Notes: generated by a model not told the origin, from the sequence alone. Positions 53,727 to 63,775 are shown, counted from the stretch's first letter. The stretch: 64,000 nucleotides of DNA from Lachnospiraceae bacterium (GCA_015057865.1 SVDH01000013.1:1-64000); one strand, 5' to 3'. Made by a program: numbers and translations.

Positions 53727-54659
53727 TCAAATTCGCTGTTTCTCAATGCGTGCAAGGATTTCCCTGCTGGTCTTGATATCCAGATCGATCTGCTTTTTCA
53801 AGGCATCCAGCGAATCATATTTCTTTTCCGGACGCAGATACTCCAGAAATGATACCCAGATCTGCTTTCCGTAGATATCCTCATTAAAATCGAAAATGTG
53901 TGTTTCCACGCTGAACGGCTCATTTTCCCCGACGGTTGGCTTATATCCGATGTTGGAGATTCCGCCATACACTTTCCCATCCACTGTCAGGTGCGTGACA
54001 TAGCCGCCGTTTGGCGGAAGCAGTTTTTCCTTCGGCACCAGAAGGTTTGCGGTCGGCACCTGGATGGTCCTTCCAAGCTGGTTCCCGACAACGACCTTGC
54101 CTGAAAGGAAGTAATCGTATCCGAGCAGCCTGTTGGCTTCGGCAAGATTCCCCTCTTTCACCGCTTCCCGGATCCTTGTACTGCTGATGTCCATGCCGTC
54201 ATCCTGAACCTTTTCAAAAATGACCGCCCGGTATCCGAACCGTTCTTCATTTTCCAAAAGCGTTTTGTAATCTCCGCTTCTGTTTTTTCCAAACCGGAAA
54301 TCCGTTCCGGCAACGATCTCCTTTACCGGGATCTTTTCTGTCACCATGGCAAGAAATGCTTCCGGTTCCATCGCGCGCAGTTCTTTGGTAAACGGCAGTT
54401 CGATCAGTACATCAATCCCTGCCTGTTCAAAGATCCACAGCTTTTCCGGCTTGGTCGTCAGAACGCGAAAGTCTTCTCCATCCAATGCATTCGGCGGAAT
54501 ACTGAATGTGACGGCCACCGCAAGGAGTCCGGATTCTTTTGCTTTGTTCAATTCACTCATCAGCAGCTTGTGCCCGATATGAAGCCCGTCAAATTTTCCG
54601 AGCGAAATGGCACAGGGTGCTGTTATCTCAACGTCGTTAAGATCTTCATAAAATTTCAT
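53727..54659 (-). CDS. ribF: Bifunctional riboflavin kinase / FAD synthetase
   Basis: 310 aa. N-terminal FAD synthetase (nucleotidyltransferase) with 'LGKFDGLHIGHKLLM' and 'SSTRIREAVKEG'; C-terminal flavokinase with 'GRTIQVPTANL' and 'GGISNIGYKPT'. Makes FMN and FAD. Overlaps truB by 14 bp. Confidence 0.96.
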   Translation of the reverse strand: MKFYEDLNDVEITAPCAISLGKFDGLHIGHKLLMSELNKAKESGLLAVAVTFSIPPNALDGEDFRVLTTKPEKLWIFEQAGIDVLIELPFTKELRAMEPEAFLAMVTEKIPVKEIVAGTDFRFGKNRSGDYKTLLENEERFGYRAVIFEKVQDDGMDISSTRIREAVKEGNLAEANRLLGYDYFLSGKVVVGNQLGRTIQVPTANLLVPKEKLLPPNGGYVTHLTVDGKVYGGISNIGYKPTVGENEPFSVETHIFDFNEDIYGKQIWVSFLEYLRPEKKYDSLDALKKQIDLDIKTSREILARIEKQRI

Positions 54660-55590
54660 GTTTTGTTTTCCTGATATCGTTTACTGTTATTTCGTCTATA
54701 AAAAGCTTTTTCACTCTGCAGACCGCTTCTTCTTCCCTGTAATAATACAGCCCGACAAATACGCCGTTCGATGTATAAACCTTCCAGGATGTCCCGTCCA
54801 CCGGAATCTCATCTTCAAACGCTTCCCTTGGTAGTTTGCCCCCGTTGATAAGAGAAAGGTCAAATTCCGGTCTGCAGCAAAAACCCGGCAGGTCCGAAAA
54901 CACACCTTCCACCGGCTGTAAATGGTCCGAAAGCTGTCCCTGCTCTGCAAACACCGCAATCTCTGACAACAGATATGTCTCTTCCAGGGAATACCCGGCT
55001 GCTCTGGTCCGCAGAAGCGATACCATCGCACCGCCCACACCCAGCTTCTGTCCAATGTCATGACAGAGTGTACGGATATAGGTCCCTTTTGAGCAGGCGA
55101 CCCGAAGACGTACCTCGGGCAGGTTCATTTCCAGTATGTCGATCCCGTAAATTGTGATCGTCTCCGGCTTTCGTTCGATCTGAATGCCCTCTCTGGCATA
55201 TTCATAAAGCTTTTTTCCGTTTACTTTCTTCGCGGAAAACATCGGCGGGATCTGTTCCTGTGTGCCAACAAAGGAGCCAATCACTTCTTTGACCTTCTCC
55301 GGATCTAAATCTGAGGTGTCCTTTTCCCTGATCACGTTCCCCGTCAGATCCTGGGTGTCCGTCTCGATACCCAGGCGAAGCACAGTGATATATTCCTTAT
55401 CTCTGTCTGTCAGAAGATCGCAGACCTTTGTCGCTTTCCCAAGACAGACGGGAAGTACCCCTTCCGCATCCGGATCAAGGGTTCCTGTATGGCCGATCTT
55501 TTTCTGCCCGTAGATCTTGCGAAGCTTTGCAATGACATCAAAAGACGTCATGCCTTTTTCTTTATAAACATTGATGATCCCGTGATACAT
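54646..55590 (-). CDS. truB: tRNA pseudouridine-55 synthase TruB
   Basis: 314 aa. 'GIINVYKEKGMTSFDVIAKLR', catalytic aspartate in 'KIGHTGTLDPDAEGVLPVCLGKATK', 'PPMFSAKKVNGKKLYEYAREG' and 'VACSKGTYIRTLCHDIG'. Modifies U55 in the T loop of tRNAs. Three bp after nrnA. Confidence 0.97.
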   Translation of the reverse strand: MYHGIINVYKEKGMTSFDVIAKLRKIYGQKKIGHTGTLDPDAEGVLPVCLGKATKVCDLLTDRDKEYITVLRLGIETDTQDLTGNVIREKDTSDLDPEKVKEVIGSFVGTQEQIPPMFSAKKVNGKKLYEYAREGIQIERKPETITIYGIDILEMNLPEVRLRVACSKGTYIRTLCHDIGQKLGVGGAMVSLLRTRAAGYSLEETYLLSEIAVFAEQGQLSDHLQPVEGVFSDLPGFCCRPEFDLSLINGGKLPREAFEDEIPVDGTSWKVYTSNGVFVGLYYYREEEAVCRVKKLFIDEITVNDIRKTKHEIL

Positions 55591-55593
55591 GGA

Positions 55594-56556
55594 TTATTCC
55601 TGCTCCATCTGCTGCCGGATCGCTTCGCAGAGTTCATGCAAGATCACATCCGGCTCCATTTTTACGGTCGCGCCGGCTGCTCTCGCATGACCGCCGCCAC
55701 CATACTGTGCCGCGATCTTTGCCACATCGATATACTCTGCGGAACGAAGGCTCACCTTGATATCGCCATTCTTTTCCTCATGTAAAAAGATCGCGGTCTC
55801 AACACCTTTTGTGGAACGCAGTTCACTGACGATCCCGTCAAGATCTGCCCCGATCGCACCCAGTTCCTTCATGTCAGCCTGTGTGATATGACTGGCGATC
55901 ACGTTTCCTTCCAGATAAAGGCTGCTTTTTTCCAGCGTCCTGCCGAGTATCTTCTTCTGCGTAAAATTCTTTTCAAAGAAGACACGGTCCACGAGGCGGG
56001 GATAATTGATCCCTTTGCCCATCAGAATGCCGCCGATCTCCATCGTACGTGCAGAGGTGCAGGAATACTGGAACACGCCTGTGTCGCATACGATGCCGAC
56101 ATACAGACATTCCGCCGTCTCTTTGCTGATCGCATCTGTTTTCATCGCTTCAAATACGATCTGACTTGCAGAGCTCGCATCCGGAAAAATATAGTTTTCA
56201 TCCGCAAACCCTTCATTGCTGATGTGATGATCGATGCAAACGGTTTTTTTTGCATCCAGAAAAACAGGCTCTGCCGAATCCAGTCTGGCCCTGTCTGCAC
56301 AGTCAAGCGCCAGAAACAGATCCACCTGCTTTTCCTTTTTCCCCGGGTGCTTCACCTGATCTGCATGCGGCAAAAACCGGAACCGCTCCGGCACATGATC
56401 CAGATAGACCCTGCAGGTTTTCTGCGGATAATTCTCTGTTATGTAATTGTAAACCGCCAGGCAGGAACCGACACAGTCACCGTCCGGACGGATGTGTCCG
56501 GCGATCGCAATGCTGTCCGCGTCACGGACCATCTCATCAAGCAAGGGAATCATCAT
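55594..56556 (-). CDS. nrnA: DHH phosphoesterase NrnA (nanoRNase / pAp phosphatase)
   Basis: 320 aa. DHH domain 'IAGHIRPDGDCVGSCLA', 'LALDCADRARLD', 'CIDHHISNEGFAD' (DHH) and C-terminal DHHA1 'YGGGGHARAAGATV'. Degrades oligoribonucleotides of 2-5 nt and pAp. Two adjacent ATGs; GGAGGATCAGG favours the first. Overlaps rbfA by 20 bp. Confidence 0.95.
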   Translation of the reverse strand: MMIPLLDEMVRDADSIAIAGHIRPDGDCVGSCLAVYNYITENYPQKTCRVYLDHVPERFRFLPHADQVKHPGKKEKQVDLFLALDCADRARLDSAEPVFLDAKKTVCIDHHISNEGFADENYIFPDASSASQIVFEAMKTDAISKETAECLYVGIVCDTGVFQYSCTSARTMEIGGILMGKGINYPRLVDRVFFEKNFTQKKILGRTLEKSSLYLEGNVIASHITQADMKELGAIGADLDGIVSELRSTKGVETAIFLHEEKNGDIKVSLRSAEYIDVAKIAAQYGGGGHARAAGATVKMEPDVILHELCEAIRQQMEQE

Positions 56557-56917
56557 CCTGATCCTCCGAATATGTCAGCGCATCGATCTTTTTGGACATT
56601 TCGATGCCGTAGGCGATCGAATGATCCGCAATGAACTTAATCTCCGGTGTATTGCGCAGGTTCAGAGACTGCGCAAGGCATCTGCGGATGAAACCGGACG
56701 CACTGTTTAATCCATCCATCGTATCCGCAAGTTCTTTGTCATCTCCCAGCACACTGATATATGCCTTGCAGGTTTTCAGATCCGGCGCCACTTCGACACC
56801 GGAAATACTGGTCATCGGGTGGATCCGCGGATCCTTTAACTCCATACGGATGATCTTCGAAAGCTCCCGCATGACCTCTTCATTTATCCTGATATTTTTT
56901 CTGCTGTTTTTTCTCAT
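56537..56917 (-). CDS. rbfA: Ribosome-binding factor A
   Basis: 126 aa. KH-type fold with '[23 protein letters not shown]', '[21 protein letters not shown]' and '[20 protein letters not shown]'. Aids late 30S maturation. Start overlaps the infB stop by 4 bp (ATGA type). Confidence 0.96.
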   Translation of the reverse strand: MRKNSRKNIRINEEVMRELSKIIRMELKDPRIHPMTSISGVEVAPDLKTCKAYISVLGDDKELADTMDGLNSASGFIRRCLAQSLNLRNTPEIKFIADHSIAYGIEMSKKIDALTYSEDQDDDSLA

Positions 56918-59727
56918 TGTCTCGGTACTTCCACCATCTTGTAAGCTTCGACCTGATCAAGCTCCGCGATCTCATTAAAGTTTTCGAATACAAGACCGCA
57001 CTCGAATCCGGCACGAACCTCTTTGACATCATCCTTGAAACGCTTCAGGGAAGCCAGATTTCCTTCATAGATCTGCTCGCCTTCTCTCGTGATACGCACC
57101 ATGCAGTCACGTTCGAATACACCATCCAGTACATAGGAACCGGCGATCGTACCAACGCCGGATGCCTTGAACAGCTGACGGATCTCGGCATGACCGATCA
57201 CACGCTCTTCATAGATCGGCTCAAGCATACCCTTCATCGCGTTTTCCACATCCTCGATCGCTTTGTAAATGACAGAGTACAGATGGATGTCTACGTTCTC
57301 GCTCTCTGCAATGGATTTTGCTGTGTTGTCCGGCTTTACGTTAAAGCCGATGATCACTGCATTTGAAGCTGCTGCCAGCGTAACATCGGATTCGCTGATC
57401 GCGCCGACGCCGCCATGGATCACTTTTACGACAACCTCTTCATTGGAAAGCTTCTCAAGACTGGTCTTAACTGCCTCAACGGAACCCTGAACATCTGCTT
57501 TGACGATCAGGTTGAGTTCCTTCAAGTCGCCGGCCTGGATCTGCGAGAAGATATTGTCAAGATTCATACGCGCACGTGTTTCATCAAGCAGCTTTTCCTT
57601 GTCCTGAGATACAAATGTCTCTGCAAAGCTTCTCGCATCCTTTTCACTGTCAAATGCCATCAAAACTTCGCCTGCGCCCGGAACACTGTTCAAACCAATG
57701 ATCTCGACCGGTGTGGACGGACCTGCTTCCTTAACGCGCTTTCCGCTGTGGTCTGTCATGGCACGTACTTTACCGTAGCTGCTGCCTGCCGCTACCGGCT
57801 GACCAACTTTTAATGTACCCTTCTGGATCAGCGCTGTTGCAACAGCACCACGTCCCTTATCGAGCTTCGCCTCGATCACAAGACCGCGGGCCTTCCGCTT
57901 CGGATTGGCTTTGAGCTCAAGCATTTCAGCAGTCAGAAGAACCATTTCCAGAAGCTGGTCGATGCCTTCTCCGGTCTTTGCGGAAACCGGCACGCAGATC
58001 GTGGATCCGCCCCAGTCTTCCGGGATCAGCTCATGCTCGGAAAGACCCTGTTTTACAAAGTCGATGTTTGCGTTCGGCTTATCAATCTTATTGATCGCAA
58101 CGATGATCTCAATGCCGGCTGCCTTTGCATGGTTGATCGCCTCGATCGTCTGCGGCATGATACCGTCATCCGCAGCGACTACCAGGATCGCGATATCCGT
58201 GGAGTTTGCGCCACGCATACGCATAGCCGTAAACGCCTCATGTCCCGGTGTATCCAGGAAAGTGATCCTGTTTCCGTTGATCTTGGCAACCGATGCACCG
58301 ATGTGCTGTGTGATACCACCTGCCTCGCGGTCTGTGACATGTGTTTCACGGATCGCATCCAGAAGGGATGTCTTACCGTGGTCAACGTGACCCATGACAC
58401 AAACGACCGGCGGACGGGAAACCATCTTGGATTCGTCTTCCTCATCCTCTTTTAACAGCTCTGCGATCACGTCTACCTTTTCTTCCGGTTCTGCGATGCA
58501 GTTAAACTCAAGCGCGATCTCTTCCGCCTTTTCATAATCGATCTCCTGATTCAGTGTCAGGATCGTGCCCTGCATAAAGAGCTTTTTGATGATCTCAGAC
58601 GGCTGGATCTTCATCTTGTCAGCCAGATCACGAACGGTTAAGTATTCCGGCAGCTTGATCGTCAGGATCTCGTTCTTATCGCGCTCCGGCGTCTGCTTCG
58701 GACCGGCGTTCTTTTTCTTATGACCGGTCTTCTTCTCTAAGTTGACATAGCGCTCCTGCTGTTTGGGCGCGCCCTTTTTCTTGTCAAACTCCTGCTTCTT
58801 GCCCTTTTTGCCGCGTCCGCGTTCTTCCGTTACGCTTTCTGCAGGCGCGTTCTTGCCGCCTTTTGCTTTCTGATTCTGGTTCTGGCTCTGGTTCTCTACT
58901 TTTTCTTTCTGGCCTTTTGCACGATTGTCAGAACCCTTGCCCCCACGCTTAGCAGGCTTCCTGTCACCTGTATTACCATGATCAGACGGAGCAGCTTTTT
59001 GTACGGGCTTTTCTGCTGTTTTTGTTTTTTCAACATGTTCTCCACCCTGTGCCTGTACCGGCTTTTCTTCTTTCTTAACAACTGGTGCCGCAGCCTCATC
59101 CGGACGCAGTACGGTTTCTTTCTCTACTGCTTCCTGCTTTGTTTCCGGCTTCTGCTCCGCCGGTTCCACGCGCTTACGATATACTTTTTTGGTCCCGTCA
59201 GGTGCAGTACGCACGATCGTTCTTCTTAAGGTATCCTCACTCTGATGAACCGGTTTCCCGTTTCTTGTTACCACTCTTCTGCGCAGCGTCTTTCCATCCG
59301 GGCCGACAACCGTTTCGATCTGTGTCTTTGCCTGCGGTCTTTTCTCACGCTTCTGGTTCGCCGCGTCATGCACGATACTTTTCTGTCTGCGGTTTCCTTC
59401 CTTGCTGTGCTGTGGATTATATACTGCAGCAATGCTGGCCTTTTTCTTCGGGCGCAGCTTTTTCTCGCCCTGTGCATCTGCTCCGGCTTTCTTTTCTGCA
59501 GGCTGTGCCTTTGCTTCGGCCTTCTTCTCCGGTGCCGCTTTCACATCTGCCTTCTTCTCCGGCTGTGCTTTTTTTGCGAACCGGTCCCGCACGCGGGCCG
59601 CATCCTTATCGTCAATACTGCTCATATGATTGGATGCCTCGACACCTTCTTTTTCCAAAAAATCAAGAATGTCTTTTGAGGGCACATCCAGCTCCTTTGC
59701 CAGTTCATGTATTCTGATTTTTCCCAT
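56914..59727 (-). CDS. infB: Translation initiation factor IF-2
   Basis: 937 aa, longer than average because of a Lys/Glu/Ala/Pro-rich N-terminal linker (about 50-350). An IF2-N helix begins '[21 protein letters not shown]' and a second '[27 protein letters not shown]' follows the linker. G domain: '[15 protein letters not shown]' (about 446), 'DTPGHEAF', 'NKIDKP', '[11 protein letters not shown]'. C-terminal domains end '[12 protein letters not shown]'. Brings fMet-tRNA to the 30S subunit. Confidence 0.97.
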   Translation of the reverse strand: MGKIRIHELAKELDVPSKDILDFLEKEGVEASNHMSSIDDKDAARVRDRFAKKAQPEKKADVKAAPEKKAEAKAQPAEKKAGADAQGEKKLRPKKKASIAAVYNPQHSKEGNRRQKSIVHDAANQKREKRPQAKTQIETVVGPDGKTLRRRVVTRNGKPVHQSEDTLRRTIVRTAPDGTKKVYRKRVEPAEQKPETKQEAVEKETVLRPDEAAAPVVKKEEKPVQAQGGEHVEKTKTAEKPVQKAAPSDHGNTGDRKPAKRGGKGSDNRAKGQKEKVENQSQNQNQKAKGGKNAPAESVTEERGRGKKGKKQEFDKKKGAPKQQERYVNLEKKTGHKKKNAGPKQTPERDKNEILTIKLPEYLTVRDLADKMKIQPSEIIKKLFMQGTILTLNQEIDYEKAEEIALEFNCIAEPEEKVDVIAELLKEDEEDESKMVSRPPVVCVMGHVDHGKTSLLDAIRETHVTDREAGGITQHIGASVAKINGNRITFLDTPGHEAFTAMRMRGANSTDIAILVVAADDGIMPQTIEAINHAKAAGIEIIVAINKIDKPNANIDFVKQGLSEHELIPEDWGGSTICVPVSAKTGEGIDQLLEMVLLTAEMLELKANPKRKARGLVIEAKLDKGRGAVATALIQKGTLKVGQPVAAGSSYGKVRAMTDHSGKRVKEAGPSTPVEIIGLNSVPGAGEVLMAFDSEKDARSFAETFVSQDKEKLLDETRARMNLDNIFSQIQAGDLKELNLIVKADVQGSVEAVKTSLEKLSNEEVVVKVIHGGVGAISESDVTLAAASNAVIIGFNVKPDNTAKSIAESENVDIHLYSVIYKAIEDVENAMKGMLEPIYEERVIGHAEIRQLFKASGVGTIAGSYVLDGVFERDCMVRITREGEQIYEGNLASLKRFKDDVKEVRAGFECGLVFENFNEIAELDQVEAYKMVEVPRQ

Positions 59728-59751
59728 CTATTTACCTCCCGACTCATTTGG

Positions 59752-60048
59752 TCATTTCAATTTCTTTTCCACTGCTTTTGCAAACCCCGCATCCAGGATC
59801 GCGAGCATCGATCGTTCCCCTTTTCCGATACAGCGTCCGATCGCTTCTTTTTCTCCATAGATGCAAAGCGGTACTTCATAATACTCTGTCATCTGCCGCA
59901 TCCTCTTCCTGGTGTTTTCAGATGCATCCTCTGACACGATCACAAGGTACGCTTTCCCTGATTTGATCGATTTTTCTGTCGCAAACTCTCCGCTCGCGAT
60001 CTTGCCTGCCTTTTGGGCCAGACCTAACAGAGACAGTATGGAATCCAT
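59752..60048 (-). CDS. L7Ae/L30e-family RNA-binding protein (YlxQ)
   Basis: 98 aa. 'LLGLAQKAGKIASGEFATEKSIKSGKAYLVIVSEDAS' is the L7Ae fold start; binds kink-turn-type RNA. Directly after rnpM (1 bp) and before infB, its conserved position. Confidence 0.9.
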   Translation of the reverse strand: MDSILSLLGLAQKAGKIASGEFATEKSIKSGKAYLVIVSEDASENTRKRMRQMTEYYEVPLCIYGEKEAIGRCIGKGERSMLAILDAGFAKAVEKKLK

Positions 60049-60049
60049 T

Positions 60050-60319
60050 CTATTTCCTCCTGTTGATCTCTTCAGTCAGCAATGCCAGCACCTCTTTTGG
60101 TACATTTCCCTTGAAAGACCTTTGAAATCCATTATTTTTGACTGCTTTCTCCATGCATTCCGCCTTTTGGCAGATATATGCGCCGCGGCCGTTCAATTTG
60201 CCGGTCCGGTCCAGTTCGAAGGAACCTTCCGGTGTCCTTACCAGACGGATCAGTTCTTTTTTATCTATCATTTGTCTGCAGCCGACACACATACGCTGCG
60301 TGGATTTACTGTTCTTCAT
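60050..60319 (-). CDS. rnpM: RNase P modulator RnpM (YlxR)
   Basis: 89 aa. 'MCVGCRQMIDKKELIRLVRTPEGSFELDRTGKLNGRGAYICQKAECMEKAVK' matches the whole YlxR family, which binds RNase P RNA and modulates its activity in B. subtilis. Overlaps nusA by 14 bp. Confidence 0.92.
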   Translation of the reverse strand: MKNSKSTQRMCVGCRQMIDKKELIRLVRTPEGSFELDRTGKLNGRGAYICQKAECMEKAVKNNGFQRSFKGNVPKEVLALLTEEINRRK

Positions 60320-61586
60320 CTTCCGGTTCTGCGTCCTCGTATTCTACATACTCTTCGTATTCTTCATACTCTCCGTCTTCCGGATACTCTTCATAGATTT
60401 CTTCGTATTCACCTTCCGGGAGTTCTTCGTATTCTTCATATTCCTCGTAGTTCTCATCATACTCATCGTACTCATCGTACTCTTCATACTCGTCATAATC
60501 GAGGAATTCGCCGGACTCACGTGCCTGCGTCTCGCTCTTGATGTCGATCTTATAACCGGTCAGCCGTGCGGCAAGACGCGCGTTCTGTCCCTCTTTGCCG
60601 ATCGCAAGAGAAAGCTGATAATCCGGCACAACGACCTTTGCGGTCTCTTCTTCGCTGTCTGCGATAACCGAGATGACTTTTGCCGGGCTTAATGCATGCT
60701 GGATCAGTACCGCAGCGTTCTCATCCCATTCAATGATGTCGATCTTCTCGCCATGCAGCTCATCAACGACCGCGTTGACACGGGAACCGTTCACGCCGAC
60801 ACATGCTCCGACAGGATCAACATCCGGATCGCTTGACCATACGGACATCTTGGTACGGCTTCCTGCTTCACGGGCAATGTTTTTGATCTCAACGATGCCC
60901 TCACGCACTTCTGCCACTTCTTCTTCGAACAGACGTCTGACAAAGTCCGGATGTGTTCTGGAAACCATGATCTTTGGTCCCTTTGGCGTATTTTTGACTT
61001 CCAGGATAAACACACGTACCCTCTGTGTCGGGGAGAAGGATTCTCCACGGATCATTTCATTCTTTGTCAGGATCGCATCTGCCTTACCAAGGTTGATGCT
61101 GACATTCTTGCCGATATAACGCTGTACGATACCGGTCACGATCTGACGCTCTTTGTCGTTGAACTCATCATAGATCACACGGCGTTCTTCTTCTCTGATC
61201 GTCTGCAGGATCACATTTTTCGCATTCTGTGTCGCGATGCGTCCGAATTCCTTTGACTCGATCTCCTGCTGCCAGATATCGCCGACCTCCAGCTTATCGT
61301 CATGCATTTTCGCTTCGGCAAGGCTGATCTCAAGCACCGGATCCTCGACCTCTTCTACAACCGTCTTGTCTGCGATCACATGAAACTCGCAGGTGTCCGG
61401 ATTCATTTCTACACGAATGTTCTCATTCTTACCGAAATGGTTCTTGCAAGCCGTCAACAGAGAATTCTCGATCGCCACAAGCAGACGCTCCTTGCTGATG
61501 TTTTTCTCTTTTTCAAGGATCGCAAGTGCTGCCATCAGCTCCTGGCTGTCATTCCCCATTGCAATGTTCTGATTCTTTTTTGCCAC
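60306..61586 (-). CDS. nusA: Transcription termination/antitermination factor NusA
   Basis: About 426 aa from a GTG start. N-terminal RNAP-binding domain, S1 domain, then two KH domains ('DPVGACVGVNGSRVNAVVDELHGEKIDIIEW' and 'LSLAIGKEGQNARLAARLTGYKIDIKS'). The last roughly 65 residues are almost only Glu, Tyr and Asp. GTG at 61586 is chosen because GGAGGT lies just upstream; the ATG at 61601 would contain that site. Confidence 0.95.
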   Translation of the reverse strand: MAKKNQNIAMGNDSQELMAALAILEKEKNISKERLLVAIENSLLTACKNHFGKNENIRVEMNPDTCEFHVIADKTVVEEVEDPVLEISLAEAKMHDDKLEVGDIWQQEIESKEFGRIATQNAKNVILQTIREEERRVIYDEFNDKERQIVTGIVQRYIGKNVSINLGKADAILTKNEMIRGESFSPTQRVRVFILEVKNTPKGPKIMVSRTHPDFVRRLFEEEVAEVREGIVEIKNIAREAGSRTKMSVWSSDPDVDPVGACVGVNGSRVNAVVDELHGEKIDIIEWDENAAVLIQHALSPAKVISVIADSEEETAKVVVPDYQLSLAIGKEGQNARLAARLTGYKIDIKSETQARESGEFLDYDEYEEYDEYDEYDENYEEYEEYEELPEGEYEEIYEEYPEDGEYEEYEEYVEYEDAEPEDEEQ

Positions 61587-61639
61587 TTTTCTACCTCCCA
61601 TTCATCAACCGGCCCTGCCGGCAGATCTGTTATTATCTA

Positions 61640-62107
61640 TTAGAAATCGATCGCTTCTCTGATCAGTGCGATCTCCTTTTTTTCCAATGTCAGTTCATTT
61701 CCATCGTCATCGGCCAATGTGACCTGATCGGCCGTATACGCTTTCAGATATCCGACAAATTCTTTCTCTCCGTCAATCGCACGGTATGTCTTGACTTCGA
61801 CTTCCTTACCGAGATTTCTGACATAGTCTTTTTCCTTTTTCAGCGGACGACCCAGCCCCGGTGAGCTGACCTCAAATACATAGGACTCCGAAATATAGTC
61901 TTCGGCATCCAGAATGTCATTCATCCTGCGCGCAACCAGTTCACAGTCATTTACGGTGATGCCGCCTTCTTTGTCAATGTATACCCGCAGGTACCAGGTA
62001 CTGCCTTCTTTTACAAACTCAACATCCACCAGCCAGAAATTGTTTTCCGCAAGGATGGGTGTCACCAGTTCCTCTGTACGTGCTTCGTATTGTTCCCGTC
62101 TGGACAT
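61640..62107 (-). CDS. rimP: Ribosome maturation factor RimP
   Basis: 155 aa. 'ELVTPILAENNFWLVDVEFVKEGSTWYLRVYIDKEGGITVNDCELVARRMND', 'YVFEVSSPGLGRPLK' and C-terminal SH3-like 'ADDDGNELTLEKKEIALIR'. Needed for 30S maturation. ATG at 62107 has AGAGGTGA upstream. First gene of the rimP-to-ribF operon. Confidence 0.95.
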   Translation of the reverse strand: MSRREQYEARTEELVTPILAENNFWLVDVEFVKEGSTWYLRVYIDKEGGITVNDCELVARRMNDILDAEDYISESYVFEVSSPGLGRPLKKEKDYVRNLGKEVEVKTYRAIDGEKEFVGYLKAYTADQVTLADDDGNELTLEKKEIALIREAIDF

Positions 62108-62142
62108 ATTCTCACCTCTTTTCACCGGTCCTATACAACAGA

Positions 62143-62168
62143 TAAGAGTGGGCGCAAACCCACTCTTA
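62143..62168. other. Hairpin in the rimP leader
   Basis: Perfect 10-bp stem TAAGAGTGGG/CCCACTCTTA with a 6-nt loop, 36 bp before the rimP ATG. The T run is weak on both sides, so it may be an attenuator, a terminator for the upstream gene or a stability hairpin. Confidence 0.5.
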
Positions 62169-62221
62169 ACAATAAGCTTCTATATAATTCCTAAGTATCT
62201 TAACACGTTCCCCTGGCGAAA

Positions 62222-63127
62222 TCAAGAGAAATTTGCCTTTCCGGAAATGATCCACGGTGCCGGCTGCTGTACAAACGAGTTTTTCGCATTCAGCACGGAA
62301 ACGCTGATCTGGATCACCTCTGTATCCTTCACGCCATACTTTTCCAGAAGTTTTGGCAAATTCGCCGCAACGTTAAAATCCAGTGTATAGATCACAATAT
62401 CAATCTCCGGATTCAGGGCTGTCAGACAGTCAAGCTCCTGCTCCATGCTTGCAGAAGCCACCAAAAAGACCAGACGCGGAATCGGACAATCCTTCAAGCT
62501 CTCTTCATCCACATGGTCGATGACGCAGACATTGCTCAGCCCAAAGTGCTCGATGTTTTCTTCCATTGTCGCGCGGTCGTCCCCGCTATATTCGACAGCG
62601 ATCACCGTTCCGTCTGTTGCAATGATCGCAGCCTCGATCGCGATGCTCTCCCCGCTGATGACACAGATCTCATCCTGCTGTCCAACCTGCATCTTGTTTA
62701 AGATCACCGCACGGATCTCGCTTCCGACATAGTTGATCGAGCCGCGGCGGAAGTTTTCGTTGCGCATGCCGATCTTGTAGGTGTTTCTTGCGTTTTCATT
62801 GATGATCAGCATCCCGGCGGATGCATTGATCCCGCGGTTGATCATATCTTTCAGGAGGTCATGTTTGATCTCACCTTCCGGCTTGTCCCCTTCGTTGTAC
62901 CAGACCTCACACTCGCCAAGGCCCGCATTCCACATGCGGTAAAAAATATCCTGGTCTCCGGCTTCTGTAAAAACAAGGGTCGCTTTTCTGGATTCTACGG
63001 TCGGAATGACATTCTTATTCTTTCTTGTGATGTCAAGCATCTTGACCTTTTCCAGATCGATCGGCGTGTTTTTCGCAAAATACTGTAACCAGGATAAAAT
63101 GATCTCATTTGTAAATATCTGCTCCAT
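62222..63127 (-). CDS. Degenerate CbiE/CbiT-like protein (orphan)
   Basis: 301 aa. The second half matches cobalt-precorrin methylase CbiT in order: 'NENFRRGSINYVGSEIRAVILNKMQVGQQD', a SAM-fold start, 'EENIEHFGLSNVCVIDH', and a final 'EVIQISVSVL....PAPWIISGKA'. The middle ('TEAGDQDIFYRMWNAGLGECEVW') resembles the CbiE C-terminal domain. The CbiE N-terminal half is missing, replaced by about 50 unrelated residues. The Gly-rich SAM motif I is altered to 'CVISGESIAIEAAI', so methyl transfer is doubtful. No corrin genes are near. AAAGGAGC precedes the ATG at 63127. Function unknown. Confidence 0.72.
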   Translation of the reverse strand: MEQIFTNEIILSWLQYFAKNTPIDLEKVKMLDITRKNKNVIPTVESRKATLVFTEAGDQDIFYRMWNAGLGECEVWYNEGDKPEGEIKHDLLKDMINRGINASAGMLIINENARNTYKIGMRNENFRRGSINYVGSEIRAVILNKMQVGQQDEICVISGESIAIEAAIIATDGTVIAVEYSGDDRATMEENIEHFGLSNVCVIDHVDEESLKDCPIPRLVFLVASASMEQELDCLTALNPEIDIVIYTLDFNVAANLPKLLEKYGVKDTEVIQISVSVLNAKNSFVQQPAPWIISGKANFS

Positions 63128-63200
63128 GACTGCTCCTTTCAACGTCATAAAGATCTTGTGTCCTTATCAATCGTATCATTTTGATCGTATTTTGACAAAC

Positions 63201-63232
63201 AAAAAAGCTGCTGCACCACTGTGCAACAGCTT
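63201..63232 (-). terminator. Terminator after tRNA-Glu
   Basis: 12-bp stem with a single mismatch (AAGCTGTTGCAC with GTGCAGCAGCTT), 4-nt loop, then TTTTTT on the minus strand, 7 bp past the tRNA. Confidence 0.92.
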
Positions 63233-63238
63233 TGAAAG

Positions 63239-63310
63239 CAGTTCGTAGGGGAGTCGAACCCCTGTTTCCGCCGTGAGAGGGCGGCGTCTTGACCACTTGA
63301 CCAACGAACC
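63239..63310 (-). tRNA. tRNA-Glu (anticodon CTC)
   Basis: 72 nt. Acceptor GGTTCGT pairs with ACGAACT (first pair G-U), D arm, anticodon stem CCGCC/GGCGG with loop CTCTCAC (anticodon CTC), T arm AGGGG..TTCGACT..CCCCT, discriminator G73. CCA is not encoded. It lies between rplT and the CbiET-like gene. Confidence 0.95.
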
Positions 63311-63314
63311 ATGC

Positions 63315-63348
63315 GCATTTGATACTAACAGAATTAGTATCAAAATGC
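63315..63348. other. AT-rich hairpin between rplT and tRNA-Glu
   Basis: GCATTTGATACTAA pairs with TTAGTATCAAAATGC (one bulge), loop CAGAA. No T run directly follows on the minus strand, so it may be a processing or weak termination site that separates rplT from the tRNA. Confidence 0.5.
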
Positions 63349-63363
63349 AAGTACTTTTTTTAC

Positions 63364-63720
63364 TTAAGCAAGTTTGCCTTTTGCAAGCTCAACGAGGGAA
63401 GCAAAACCTTCTGCATCGTTCACTGCCATTTCAGCTAACATCTTGCGGTTGATCTCAACCTCAGCCAGCTTTAAGCCGTGCATGAACTTGCTGTAGGAAA
63501 GTCCGTTTAATCTGGATGCCGCATTGATTCTTGCGATCCACAGCTGACGGAACTGGCGTTTCTTCTGCTTACGTCCTGCATAGGATGAAGCCAGTGCACG
63601 CATAACGGACTGCTTAGCGATACGATACTGCTTTGAACGGGCGCCGCGATAGCCCTTTGCGAGTTTCAGTGTACGGTTATGTCTTTTTTTGGCGTTCTGA
63701 CCGCCTTTGATTCTTGCCAT
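63364..63720 (-). CDS. rplT: 50S ribosomal protein L20
   Basis: 118 aa. '[68 protein letters not shown]'. Early 23S binder and, in other Firmicutes, regulator of the infC-rpmI-rplT operon. 55 bp after rpmI. Confidence 0.98.
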   Translation of the reverse strand: MARIKGGQNAKKRHNRTLKLAKGYRGARSKQYRIAKQSVMRALASSYAGRKQKKRQFRQLWIARINAASRLNGLSYSKFMHGLKLAEVEINRKMLAEMAVNDAEGFASLVELAKGKLA

Positions 63721-63775
63721 ATTATTATCCTCCCGATTTCTACTTCATACGGATTTCTGTCTGTATCCGCCTACC

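Noticed and set aside
63315..63348. Rho-independent terminator of rplT
   Set aside because: A T run does not follow on the coding strand, so I list it only as a hairpin.
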